NCBI GenBank assembly: GCA_963848175.1
Contig: CAWKCO010000003.1
Location: 434,001-498,000 of the forward strand
Direction: 5' to 3'
From: JAMZMI01 sp963848175
Lineage (GTDB): Bacteria > Bacteroidota > Bacteroidia > Cytophagales > Cyclobacteriaceae
Length of the DNA stretch: 64,000 nucleotides
This document shows, piece after piece, positions 43,436 through 52,017 of the stretch. A program made the position numbers and the translations under genes. Each line of letters begins with the position of its first letter. Within the stretch, counting starts at the first letter, position 1. The notes under the pieces were generated by a model, which was not told where the DNA came from, made no database searches, and saw only the letters and a list, made by a program, of their open reading frames with translations.

Positions 43436-44326
43436 TTATGCCATTTCATTATTTGCTTGAGCTCTACGTGCTTCGCGTAGCGATTTTCCTGCCCATTCGG
43501 TGTGGAATGGCGAAATGATGTACTGCCTGATTAAGTACCAAATCAGATTTTTTTCAATTAGACGTGGGTCAATTTTGCGTCTTATTTCTGAATGAAATTC
43601 AGGTAATCTGCTCCAATGCAAATGAGGTTTGATGTGGTGAGCGGTATGTAGTCCGTTGTTGAATAGAAAAACGTTTAGAAATCCTTCGATATTTCTTGAG
43701 TGATTGTATTCACTCTCCTCATCGGCATGGATATGCTGTACATAGTTGAAAATCAAAACACTATTAAGCGCAATCTGATGCGGTAAAATCACATAAAGTA
43801 AGGCACTTTTCCAGTCTATAACAAACACTGTGATGAGTAGAATTGCTATAGAAATGATCTGAAGAACATGCTGCCAAAATTTGGGTCTTTCGTTTTTATA
43901 GAGCTTTTTTAGATATGCTGAAATGGCTTTTTGTTGTACCCCGCCACTATACATGGGGTAGTAGATGAGTGTCCAAAGGTTGTTTTTTTCAGAGAAGGCG
44001 TACGTTTTGGTGTAATCGGGCTCAGTATTGGTGTGCACATGATGATTTTGTAGATGGGTGGGAATCCAACCGAAAACAGGGTAGCCATAGAGCAGCGTAA
44101 GCCAGCAATCTGTGACCGTATTGAGGGTTTGATTTTTCCAAATAGGCACATGTCTGTGATTATGTACCATGACTCCAGCAGATATGGCCATCACGAGCTG
44201 CATTGTCCACAAAACGGCGCGTACCAATGGGGTAAGCTGGTCATTGTAAGCGAATAGGATAAACATCAACCCACTGATTATCAGCATGTAGAGTAATGTT
44301 TTGATGTCGGATTTGTATCTAAGCAT
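43436..44326 (-). CDS. Membrane fatty-acid desaturase family protein
   Basis: The 296-aa protein has the three histidine boxes of membrane di-iron desaturases: HNHRH (about residues 56-60), HLQNHHVH and HTAHHIKPHLHW near the C terminus, with several hydrophobic helices between them. It differs from the DEGS-like desaturase 2 kb downstream. It could desaturate acyl chains or hydroxylate a lipid. It lies upstream of and divergent from the DUF3108 gene, at the edge of the lipid locus. Confidence 0.85.
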   Translation of the reverse strand: MLRYKSDIKTLLYMLIISGLMFILFAYNDQLTPLVRAVLWTMQLVMAISAGVMVHNHRHVPIWKNQTLNTVTDCWLTLLYGYPVFGWIPTHLQNHHVHTNTEPDYTKTYAFSEKNNLWTLIYYPMYSGGVQQKAISAYLKKLYKNERPKFWQHVLQIISIAILLITVFVIDWKSALLYVILPHQIALNSVLIFNYVQHIHADEESEYNHSRNIEGFLNVFLFNNGLHTAHHIKPHLHWSRLPEFHSEIRRKIDPRLIEKNLIWYLIRQYIISPFHTEWAGKSLREARRAQANNEMA

Positions 44327-44490
44327 TCTTTTTCATTAATGGGACAAAAATAACCGATACATGGCAAAGAATCGTGAACTGCTAAAAACTCATTGTAGTA
44401 TGATAGTCTTATATGATTTCCTAACTTTGAAGGTTACAGTACCTGATACCTTGAGTTGGGCTTATGGGGTTCTTGTAGTGTCAAAGTTTT

Positions 44491-45327
44491 ATGTGTAAAC
44501 GACAACCAGTTTTAACTTTTCCATTGTATTTTGACTCGAAGAAACTTTGGCCAGTTAAACTGCTTCTAGGTTTGAGCCTCGTCGTTCTATCACTGTCAAC
44601 TAATGGCCAAACCAAAAGATCAGAAACTACGCATCCTTTCAAAAAAGACGAAAATTTGACTTATGTCATGAGTTATGGTTGGTTTGAGATAGGAGAGGCA
44701 TCCCTCACGATTGATAAAGAATGGTGGTATCTCGAAGAAAAACCGCATTATTATCTAAACTGTCAATTGTACTCCACAGGATTCGTGGGATTTTTCAGCA
44801 AGATAGATGTATGTATGGAATCATGGGTTAATCCAAAAACGCTCCGGCCTATCCGCTCTAGTAGAGACCTTGCCATTGGGAGTAAAATTGACGTGAGGAC
44901 GGATCGTTTTACTTATCTCGATTCTGTAAGGATACATACTTATGTGGAGGATGTGGATTCAAGGCGATACCATGCCTTCGATCATTCTGCGGTTCCAATA
45001 TTCGATGCTTTGAGCACCTATTTGTTTCTGAGAAATCAAGATCAGAATCAAGTAAAAAGGCAAGGCACTATTCCTGTTCGCACTTTTTTTTCTAATGATC
45101 TGTATTCTTTCAGTATGTCATATATACACCATGAAGTTTATGAATGTGATGATAGGAGTATTCAAGTGATCAAATACGAATTGAATTTTCCAGAGAGTAC
45201 GACATTTCCTGAGGGCAAGCGCGCTTATGTGCTCGTGACAGCAGATGCTAATAGACTTCCAGTCAAGTTTTTGATTGAAATGAAATATGGAGACTTTTCC
45301 TTTGAATTGAAGCCCTCATCTCGATGA
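44491..45327 (+). CDS. DUF3108-family secreted/periplasmic protein
   Basis: The 278-aa protein has a hydrophobic N-terminal segment (about residues 19-38, cut near STNGQT) and then the DUF3108 pattern: NLTYVMSYGWFEIGEASLTI followed by a long beta-rich domain with W-x-N-P-x-T-L-R-P (WVNPKTLRP). Family members are envelope proteins of unknown function. It is the first gene of the run DUF3108, PLD-like, DEGS-like, CDP-alcohol transferase, nucleotidyltransferase; its stop overlaps the next ATG by four bases. Confidence 0.85.
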   Translation: MCKRQPVLTFPLYFDSKKLWPVKLLLGLSLVVLSLSTNGQTKRSETTHPFKKDENLTYVMSYGWFEIGEASLTIDKEWWYLEEKPHYYLNCQLYSTGFVGFFSKIDVCMESWVNPKTLRPIRSSRDLAIGSKIDVRTDRFTYLDSVRIHTYVEDVDSRRYHAFDHSAVPIFDALSTYLFLRNQDQNQVKRQGTIPVRTFFSNDLYSFSMSYIHHEVYECDDRSIQVIKYELNFPESTTFPEGKRAYVLVTADANRLPVKFLIEMKYGDFSFELKPSSR

Positions 45328-46415
45328 AATCAACGATCCATTTAGGCGCGGAGGCATTTATGAATGCCTTAGCAACGACCTCCAAAATTGCTCAGCATTC
45401 CCTTTACGTGCAGGCCATGACATTTGAGGGGGACACAGCGGGACAGCAGTTGATAGATCTAATGATTGCCAGTCCAGCCAAAGATAAACGGCTACTAATT
45501 GACTCGTTTTCCAAAGTGGTAGTAAGTGACCATTTTGTTTTCAGCTTGGAATATTTAAAAAACGCTGATTTGAGAAAGGAGATTGCCAATGGGCGCACTC
45601 TAGTTCAGCAAGCGCAAGCGGCAGGTATTCAAGTGCAATTCACCAATCCTACAGGCTGGTTTATGTCCCAATATCCATTGCGCAATCATAAAAAGATGGT
45701 GATCATTGATGAGCAGGTGAGCTACTTGGGAGGTGTAAATTTTAGCGAGCACAATTTTGCTTGGCATGATATGATGATAGAGCAACATGATCACGCCTTA
45801 GCCCAATGTTTGGCAATGGATTTCTTGAAAACTTGGTCTGGAGAAAATCAATCAGCTCATTTCAGACTGAGCCAGTCTGATCTCTATTTCTTTTCTGGGA
45901 TTAGAAGCAAAACACTTTATGAGGACTTCTTTGATCACATTCGCAATGCCAAAAGTTCTGTTATTGTGATCTCCCCTTATGTTTCTGAGCCTTTATTTTC
46001 AATATTGAAGCAAGCATCTGAGCGGGGAGTGAAGGTTTTGATTATTTCTCCAGAGAATAATAACAAGTCTATTTTTAAAGAATTTGTGGAGTCAGAAGCT
46101 GCCAAGGGGTATTTCGAGTTGCGCTACCAACCCGGGATGTCCCACTTGAAGGCTATAGTGGTGGATGAAAAAAAATTGCTGTTCGGAAGTAGTAATTACG
46201 ACTTGGTCAGCTATTACTTTGAGCAAGAGGTAGTGATGGTTTCTACAGATTCTGCTTTGGTTTCTTTATTCATCAATGAGGTAATACAACCCACCATGCA
46301 GGATTCGATTCAACAGGAAGTGGTTTCAAATGAACGGAGTCTGGTACCAATGATAATGAGAAGTCTTAACTTCTTTTGCAAATATTCTTCCCAGACGATC
46401 TTAAAACCATATTGA
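45324..46415 (+). CDS. Phospholipase-D/cardiolipin-synthase-like protein with two HKD motifs
   Basis: The 363-aa protein has two PLD active-site motifs: H122-x-K124-x4-D129 (in NHKKMVIIDE, followed by GGVNF) and a second in SHLKAIVVDEKKLLFGSSNYD around residue 274. Such enzymes hydrolyse or exchange phosphodiester head groups, for example in cardiolipin or phosphatidylserine synthesis. There is no signal peptide, although it could sit at the membrane. Placed between envelope and sphingolipid-type genes it may act on a phosphosphingolipid; substrate unknown. Confidence 0.88.
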   Translation: MKSTIHLGAEAFMNALATTSKIAQHSLYVQAMTFEGDTAGQQLIDLMIASPAKDKRLLIDSFSKVVVSDHFVFSLEYLKNADLRKEIANGRTLVQQAQAAGIQVQFTNPTGWFMSQYPLRNHKKMVIIDEQVSYLGGVNFSEHNFAWHDMMIEQHDHALAQCLAMDFLKTWSGENQSAHFRLSQSDLYFFSGIRSKTLYEDFFDHIRNAKSSVIVISPYVSEPLFSILKQASERGVKVLIISPENNNKSIFKEFVESEAAKGYFELRYQPGMSHLKAIVVDEKKLLFGSSNYDLVSYYFEQEVVMVSTDSALVSLFINEVIQPTMQDSIQQEVVSNERSLVPMIMRSLNFFCKYSSQTILKPY

Positions 46416-46505
46416 TGCCGTTTCTTTGCGCTGTTATTTACCCATAGCTATTTTGTCTTTCACACTAGAAGAACAAAGTGAAGACAAATAAAATATCCAA
46501 TCAAA

Positions 46506-47447
46506 ATGATTGAAAAAGATTTTATTTGGAGTGAGACTAAAGAGCCTCACCATCATAGAAGGCTGGAGATTTTACGTACCCACCCTGAGGTCAAAAAACT
46601 TTTTGGAACAGATAGAAGCATGGCTTATAAAGCTTTGTTGGTTTGGGCATTACAACTGTCCGTTCCGCTTTTTTTTCTATCAGACAACCCATGGATTTTT
46701 ATTGCCACGATCATGGTTGTTGGCACCACTCTCAATCATATCATCGTTTTAGCCATTCATGAGATCACCCATGATCTTGTTTTTGAGAAAAAATGGATGA
46801 ATAGCATATTGGCAATAATTGTCAATTTTCCGCTGGTGTTTCCATTTTCCATGTCTTTTAAAGCTTACCATGCTGAACATCATTGGCATCAGGGGCATGA
46901 TGGAGTAGATGTGGACATAGCATCAAAAATAGAAGGGCGGCTATTCAATGGTTTTTTTGGTAAGTTTTTTTGGATGTTCTTTCAAATCCCCTTCTATGCA
47001 CTGAGACCGCTTTTTATTTATCCCTTAAAACCAGATAAATGGATATTACTTAACATCATCATTCAAATATCTTTTATGGTGGGTTTCTATTTTCTAGTCG
47101 GTTGGTGGGGGCTTTTATACTTGTTTTTATCTTTGATCTTGGCTGGAGGGCTTCATCCGCTAGGGGGGCATTTTGTTTCAGAACACGTGGTATTCAAGGA
47201 GGGACAAGAGACGTATTCTTATTACGGCCCACTAAATAAACTGGTCTTCAATGTTGGCTATCACAACGAGCACCATGATTTTCCGAATGTGCCAGGCTCA
47301 CGGTTGCCCGAGCTCAAAAGGGTGGTAGGCGCAAAATACGACAATCTTTATTCCTATAATTCTTGGGTTATGGTAATCATCAGGTTTTTGACTAGTAGAG
47401 ATGTGAGCCTGTTTTCGCGAGTCAAACGAACGGGTAAAATAGTATGA
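46506..47447 (+). CDS. Sphingolipid (dihydroceramide) delta-4 desaturase homologue, DEGS-type
   Basis: The 313-aa protein follows eukaryotic DEGS1 from end to end. It has the N-terminal lipid-desaturase motif (FIWSETKEPHHHRRLEILR, residues 6-24), His boxes HEITH (85-89) and HAEHH (122-126), GLHPLGGHFVSEH (215-227) and the third box YHNEHHDFPNVPG (252-264), then YDNLYSYNSW. In eukaryotes this di-iron enzyme puts a trans double bond at C4 of dihydroceramide. The match includes residues outside the His boxes, so a sphingolipid substrate is favoured. The comparison is from memory. Its stop overlaps the next gene's ATG by four bases. Confidence 0.9.
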   Translation: MIEKDFIWSETKEPHHHRRLEILRTHPEVKKLFGTDRSMAYKALLVWALQLSVPLFFLSDNPWIFIATIMVVGTTLNHIIVLAIHEITHDLVFEKKWMNSILAIIVNFPLVFPFSMSFKAYHAEHHWHQGHDGVDVDIASKIEGRLFNGFFGKFFWMFFQIPFYALRPLFIYPLKPDKWILLNIIIQISFMVGFYFLVGWWGLLYLFLSLILAGGLHPLGGHFVSEHVVFKEGQETYSYYGPLNKLVFNVGYHNEHHDFPNVPGSRLPELKRVVGAKYDNLYSYNSWVMVIIRFLTSRDVSLFSRVKRTGKIV

Positions 47448-48381
47448 TCAAAAAAATTAAAAGCACAATACAGGCTGACTTTGCCAAAGTCTACCAATCC
47501 ATAAAACTACCGGAAGTAGAAGAGTGGTTTGATATATATTTCAGTAGATTTTTTGGATATTATTTAGCAATTGTGTCTAAAAGGTGGGGGTTTATCTAGC
47601 CCATCAGGTGTCGCTGCTCAGCCTTGTCACAGGAATTGTGGCTGGTGTGATGTTTTACTTTCAAGACAATTTATCGGTCATTATTTGGGCATGTTTTTTT
47701 ATCACGTTATCAGGTTTTTTAGACTCAGCAGATGGTCAGCTGGCACGAATGACCAATACCGCCAGCGATTTTGGTAGAAAAGTAGATGCCATCATAGATA
47801 CTCTGGTATTTGCGGCATGTTACATGGCCGGCACACTTTATTTACTGCCTACGTATGGATGGCCAATCATATTGGTGGCCGTATTAGCAGGATATCTGCA
47901 TAGCGGTAAGTCTGCCGCCTATGAATTTTACAAAATGGAGTTTGTCCTCTATACCAAACAGTCCAAAAGTAATTGGATTGCATCTATTGACGAAGTAAGA
48001 AAAAATTCAAAAAAAGAGGGGATTGCCAACCGTCTCCTATATGCAGTAGAAGTAGATTATACTCGTAAACAAGCACTTTTTGTGACTAGAACCTATGACG
48101 AAAGACTTGCATTCTATGACTGGGCGTTTGGAGAGAAAAGTGAATTATTTGTGAGGTTATACAAGAAATATAACCATAAAATTCTTACTCCTTGGGCACT
48201 TATTTGTGGAACCAATATGCATAGAAACTACCTAATGGTCTGCTCACTTTTCGGACGAATTGATATCTATTTTGTTTTAGTAATTGTGACATTTTTGCCA
48301 ATGATTTGGGTGAGTTATAAGCAAAAGAAACATGATGAACTATTGAGAGCTGAAATGGTAAAACTAGAATCCTTACCATGA
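47444..48381 (+). pseudogene. CDP-alcohol phosphatidyltransferase (frame broken by one missing base)
   Basis: The main frame has the family motif D-G-x2-A-R-x8-G-x3-D-x3-D as DGQLARMTNTASDFGRKVD plus AIID, and several membrane helices. The GTG at 47584 would make a start inside the first helix. Upstream, an open frame from the ATG at 47444 (overlapping the desaturase stop) encodes a fitting N-terminal extension up to SKRWG and then stops; one extra G in the run at 47586-47590 would join them as KRWGVYLAHQ. I therefore read it as one gene with a missing base. It would transfer a phospho-alcohol, here probably phosphoinositol, to a lipid. Confidence 0.87.
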
Positions 48382-49118
48382 TGATCAGACACTGTATAAT
48401 ATTAGCAGCTGGGAAAAACTCTCGTTTGGATACAGGAAAGCCCAAGTCGCTATTGGAAGTCGAGGGGATAGCGTTACTAGAGCATCATTTGAATAAATTC
48501 AAAGCTGTAGGCGTGGAGCATTTTTGTGTTGTGACGGGGCATAATCCTGAACCTATTCGTGGCTTTGTAAAGAATCTTCGAGGAAAATATCCTGTAACGA
48601 TCGATTTAGTGCACAATGAGCGCTATGATCTTGAAAATGGCTATTCCCTCAATGCGGCCAAAGAGTGGGTGAAAACTCAAAGTGCAGAATGCTTTTATCT
48701 CACAATGGGCGATCACTATTTTCAACCAGCGTTTATTCAGAAATTCAATCGGACACTAGAAGCTCCCAAGTATGATTTGGCGCTATATCTGGCGGTGGAT
48801 GCACCTGGCGAATGGAATAGCCACATCGATATTGAGGATGTTACTCGAGTATTAGCCAATGACCGGATGCAAATAGAAGCGATTGGCAAATTAATCGCCA
48901 ATTACAATTACTATGATACGGGCTTGTTTGCCATGACTGGAAAGGTTTTTGAGGCCTTGGATCAATGTTTTTCGGAAGAAAAATATACCCTATCAAATAT
49001 GGTTTCGGCCTTGATTTCGGCAAGTGAAGCAGAGGTGATTTTAATTGAAGGATATTTTTGGAATGATGTGGACAACCCTGATGATCTTCAAAACACTAGG
49101 AAACTATTGAATGAGTAA
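48378..49118 (+). CDS. Sugar-phosphate nucleotidyltransferase, CTP:inositol-1-phosphate cytidylyltransferase-like
   Basis: The 246-aa protein has the GT-A nucleotidyltransferase opening IILAAGKNSRLDTGKPKSLL and the MGDHYFQPAF motif (about residues 110-120) that recalls inositol-1-phosphate cytidylyltransferases (IPCT), including the later catalytic region DTGLFAMTG and NDVDNPDDL. Sitting after a CDP-alcohol phosphatidyltransferase and opposite myo-inositol-phosphate synthase, it probably makes CDP-inositol, though other CDP-alcohols cannot be excluded. It starts at the ATG overlapping the previous stop. Confidence 0.82.
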   Translation: MMIRHCIILAAGKNSRLDTGKPKSLLEVEGIALLEHHLNKFKAVGVEHFCVVTGHNPEPIRGFVKNLRGKYPVTIDLVHNERYDLENGYSLNAAKEWVKTQSAECFYLTMGDHYFQPAFIQKFNRTLEAPKYDLALYLAVDAPGEWNSHIDIEDVTRVLANDRMQIEAIGKLIANYNYYDTGLFAMTGKVFEALDQCFSEEKYTLSNMVSALISASEAEVILIEGYFWNDVDNPDDLQNTRKLLNE

Positions 49119-49123
49119 TTGGC

Positions 49124-50173
49124 TTAGGCCAAAAACTCATCCATCATACTCAAAATCTTTGTTTCGTTGAATTTGTCTGCTGGAGATTTGAAACCAAAAG
49201 CAGAAACGATAGGAACATTGCCAGCAAGACCTTTGTCTTTGGCTACTCTTGCTAGACGAACTACGTCAAGCATCACTCCAGCACTATTTGGGCTATCCTC
49301 AACTTTCAACTTCAGTTCAAGTTCAAATTTTTGATTGCCAAACTGTGTGCCATTTACATTGATATAGCAAATTTTTGCGTCTTGTAGATGAGGTATATAA
49401 TCACTGGGGCCAATGCGCAACGCAGGCTCATTGTCTTTGGTGAAAAGCGTCGTAACCGCAGATGTTTTTGAAATACGTTTAGACTGCAGTCGAGACTCAT
49501 CAATCATATTCTCAAAATCAGTATTACCGCCAACATTTAGTTGATATAAGTTGTCAATGGAAAAACCCCTGTGCATCAAGCTTTCTACCAAAACCCTATT
49601 GAGATATGTGGCACCAAATTGAGATTTGATATCATCACCAGCACAAACAAGGCCTGCTTTTTTGAATTTATCACTCCACTCAGGTTGAGAGCAAATAAAT
49701 ACCGGAATGGCATTCAAGAATCCAACTCCCGCTTTTAGCGCTTCTTCTGCATAGAATTTTGCTGCTTTCTCGCTCCCAACTGGCAGATAGCAAATCAAAA
49801 ACTCGGCTTCAATTTCTTTTAAGTAGGCTGCTACATCTACGGGAGCTTGAGAATCATCTACTTGAAAGCTGTCGTGCATGTGTGCCGCCACACCGTCTAA
49901 AACTGGCCCTTTCACCACTTTCACACCCTTTTCAGGTACATCAGAAAACTTGGCTGCTGAGTTGCTACCAGAGAAAATAGCTTTAGATATATCTTGGCCT
50001 ACAATTCTTTTGTCAACGTCAATAGCACCAACAATTCTTACATCCTTGATCTGGTATGGGCCTATGTGATGTCTTACGAAACCTTTAAGTTCTTTTTCGT
50101 TCTTATAGAATTCAATTCCTTGGATCAGCGATGAAGCACAATTGCCAACACCTACTATAGCGACTCTTATCAT
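49124..50173 (-). CDS. ino1: myo-Inositol-1-phosphate synthase
   Basis: The 349-aa protein matches the short (archaeal/actinobacterial/Bacteroidota) MIPS form: NAD-binding VAIVGVGNCASSLIQG at the N terminus, AIDVDKRIVG, YLPVGSEKAAKFYAE, GDDIKSQFGATYLNR (about residues 175-190) and NVGGNTDFENM. MIPS cyclises glucose 6-phosphate to inositol phosphate with internal NAD. It converges on the cytidylyltransferase gene with a six-base gap. In Bacteroidota MIPS typically serves inositol lipids, which agrees with the neighbouring genes. Confidence 0.95.
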   Translation of the reverse strand: MIRVAIVGVGNCASSLIQGIEFYKNEKELKGFVRHHIGPYQIKDVRIVGAIDVDKRIVGQDISKAIFSGSNSAAKFSDVPEKGVKVVKGPVLDGVAAHMHDSFQVDDSQAPVDVAAYLKEIEAEFLICYLPVGSEKAAKFYAEEALKAGVGFLNAIPVFICSQPEWSDKFKKAGLVCAGDDIKSQFGATYLNRVLVESLMHRGFSIDNLYQLNVGGNTDFENMIDESRLQSKRISKTSAVTTLFTKDNEPALRIGPSDYIPHLQDAKICYINVNGTQFGNQKFELELKLKVEDSPNSAGVMLDVVRLARVAKDKGLAGNVPIVSAFGFKSPADKFNETKILSMMDEFLA

Positions 50174-50339
50174 TATGCGTTTGTTAATTGGGCGTGAAAT
50201 TAATCAAATTAGATTTTTGAGTTACCTAATCGCGTATTTATTCGCGAAGATACTCTCACAGACACTTGGCATGCGCTCAATGGTTGCAATCTAAATTTGA
50301 AGAGTTTCTGTTTAAGATTTGAAAAAAATAAAAAGGTAA

Positions 50340-50780
50340 TTAGATCCTTTCCCAAGGAATCCCGAAAAGAATTAAGAGCAGAGACACTCCAAAAAAGATG
50401 GTTTGAAACTTAAATTTCAAACTATCAACTTGTGATTTTTTCGAAATTGATCTACCCACCTGAGCAGCTACTGCGGCAAGAACCATTACTACCAAGTGTT
50501 CCATACCCCAAAATCTCAAGGTGCTATCAGCCATCATGTTGCCCATGCCCGCAGATCGAGCTTGTGTGGCGATAGGGCTAATAAAATAAAGAACTATTCC
50601 TATCAATATTTGCAAATGCATGAATCCGACGAAGGATGCGGCAAGGATGTTGTCAAGTTTGGCATATTTGCCTTTGCTGATGAGTCCTATCAATGATTTA
50701 AAGACTACTATGGCTGCAGAAATGAGAATTAACCAACGCAATCCGGAATGAGCGTGGAGAAATATTGTGTAAGTGTTCAT
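50340..50780 (-). CDS. Small four-helix membrane protein of unknown function
   Basis: From the ATG at 50780 the product is 146 aa (an upstream in-frame start at 50828 adds a poorly fitting N terminus). It has four hydrophobic segments, with histidines at helix starts (FLHAHSGLRW, FVGFMHLQ, WGMEHLVV) that recall small haem-binding or cytochrome-b-like membrane proteins, though no canonical motif is complete. It is a single gene between MIPS and murB, divergent from murB. Function not assigned. Confidence 0.7.
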   Translation of the reverse strand: MNTYTIFLHAHSGLRWLILISAAIVVFKSLIGLISKGKYAKLDNILAASFVGFMHLQILIGIVLYFISPIATQARSAGMGNMMADSTLRFWGMEHLVVMVLAAVAAQVGRSISKKSQVDSLKFKFQTIFFGVSLLLILFGIPWERI

Positions 50781-50955
50781 TGGATAAATGTTTTCAGTGC
50801 AGGTGCGAAGATATAATGAAAGTGTCAATGGGATTGTGTTTTCTGATGTGAGGTTTTCAATGAATGCATTTATTCATTAAAATTTCTGTTTTTTTTGATT
50901 GAGTATTAAATGGTTCTTTTGCCTTTAAATTTGCCATCGATCAAACGTAAGTATT

Positions 50956-51975
50956 GTGCTAGAAGAATCTCACGCTTCCTTAAAGTATCTCAACACCTTT
51001 CATTTGGATGTCCGAACGGATCATTTGATCAGAGTGGGGACGTTTGAGGATTTGGCCGATGTATTTGAGTCGGACAAGTTCAAGTCTAAAAAGAAGATGA
51101 TTCTTGGAGGTGGCTCCAATGTGTTATTTACTCGAAATTTTCTAGGAGTCATCTTAAAAATGGAGATTGGAGGTATTCATGTGGAAGAGGACTCTTCGGA
51201 TGCTGTGATTGTAAGCTTTGGCGCTGGAGAAAATTGGCATCAATGTGTACTTTGGTGCATAGATCAAGGGTTTGGTGGTGTAGAAAATTTATCTCTGATT
51301 CCGGGAACAATCGGTGCTGCTCCGATGCAAAATATTGGTGCTTATGGCGTGGAGATCAAGGAAGTTTTTCATTCGTTGGAAGCTTATGAGATCAAAACGG
51401 GAAGGATAGTGCGATTCTATAATGAGGACTGCAAGTTTGGATATAGGTATAGTCTCTTTAAAGGAGCAATGCGTGACAAATACGTGATTCTGAAAGTCTA
51501 TTTGAGGCTTTCTAAAAAGCCAGTATTTAATGTTGAGTACGGGGATATTAAAAGGCGGCTAGAAGAAATGGGTGTGGAGCAATTGACACTTAGAAATGTT
51601 AGTCAGGCAGTAGTAGATATCCGTCAATCAAAATTGCCAGACCCCATGGACATAGGCAATGCGGGCAGTTTCTTTAAAAACCCAGTCGTGGATAAGGTGT
51701 ATTATGAATCTCTGCAGGCGGCTTTCGATAAAATACCAGGATATGTTGTGGATGCTGAACATACCAAGGTGCCTGCTGGTTGGTTAATAGAGCAGTGTGG
51801 CTGGAAAGGAAAGAGGGTTGGCAATGTTGGTGTACATGACAAGCAAGCTTTAGTGCTCGTGAACCATGGCGGTGGTGTGGGAAAAGAAATTTTAAAACTT
51901 TCTGAAGAAATTCAGCGTTCTGTTTTTCAGACCTTCGGTATACAGCTCGAGTCTGAGGTCAATATTATCCATTAA
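50956..51975 (+). CDS. murB: UDP-N-acetylenolpyruvoylglucosamine reductase
   Basis: MurB reduces the enolpyruvyl group with NADPH and FAD, completing UDP-MurNAc for peptidoglycan. The 339-aa protein has the FAD motif LGGGSNVLF (about residue 50), GVENLSLIPGTIGAAPMQNIGAYG, the YRYSLFKG stretch, GNAGSFFKNPVV with the catalytic Ser and the C-terminal catalytic Glu in LESEVNIIH. This length and motif order fit type I MurB. The start codon appears to be GTG at 50956. A 42-base gap separates it from the outer-membrane receptor. Confidence 0.94.
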   Translation: MLEESHASLKYLNTFHLDVRTDHLIRVGTFEDLADVFESDKFKSKKKMILGGGSNVLFTRNFLGVILKMEIGGIHVEEDSSDAVIVSFGAGENWHQCVLWCIDQGFGGVENLSLIPGTIGAAPMQNIGAYGVEIKEVFHSLEAYEIKTGRIVRFYNEDCKFGYRYSLFKGAMRDKYVILKVYLRLSKKPVFNVEYGDIKRRLEEMGVEQLTLRNVSQAVVDIRQSKLPDPMDIGNAGSFFKNPVVDKVYYESLQAAFDKIPGYVVDAEHTKVPAGWLIEQCGWKGKRVGNVGVHDKQALVLVNHGGGVGKEILKLSEEIQRSVFQTFGIQLESEVNIIH

Positions 51976-52017
51976 AGATCTTTAAAAAAGGGGAGTTCCT
52001 CTGTTTTCTTTCAATTT

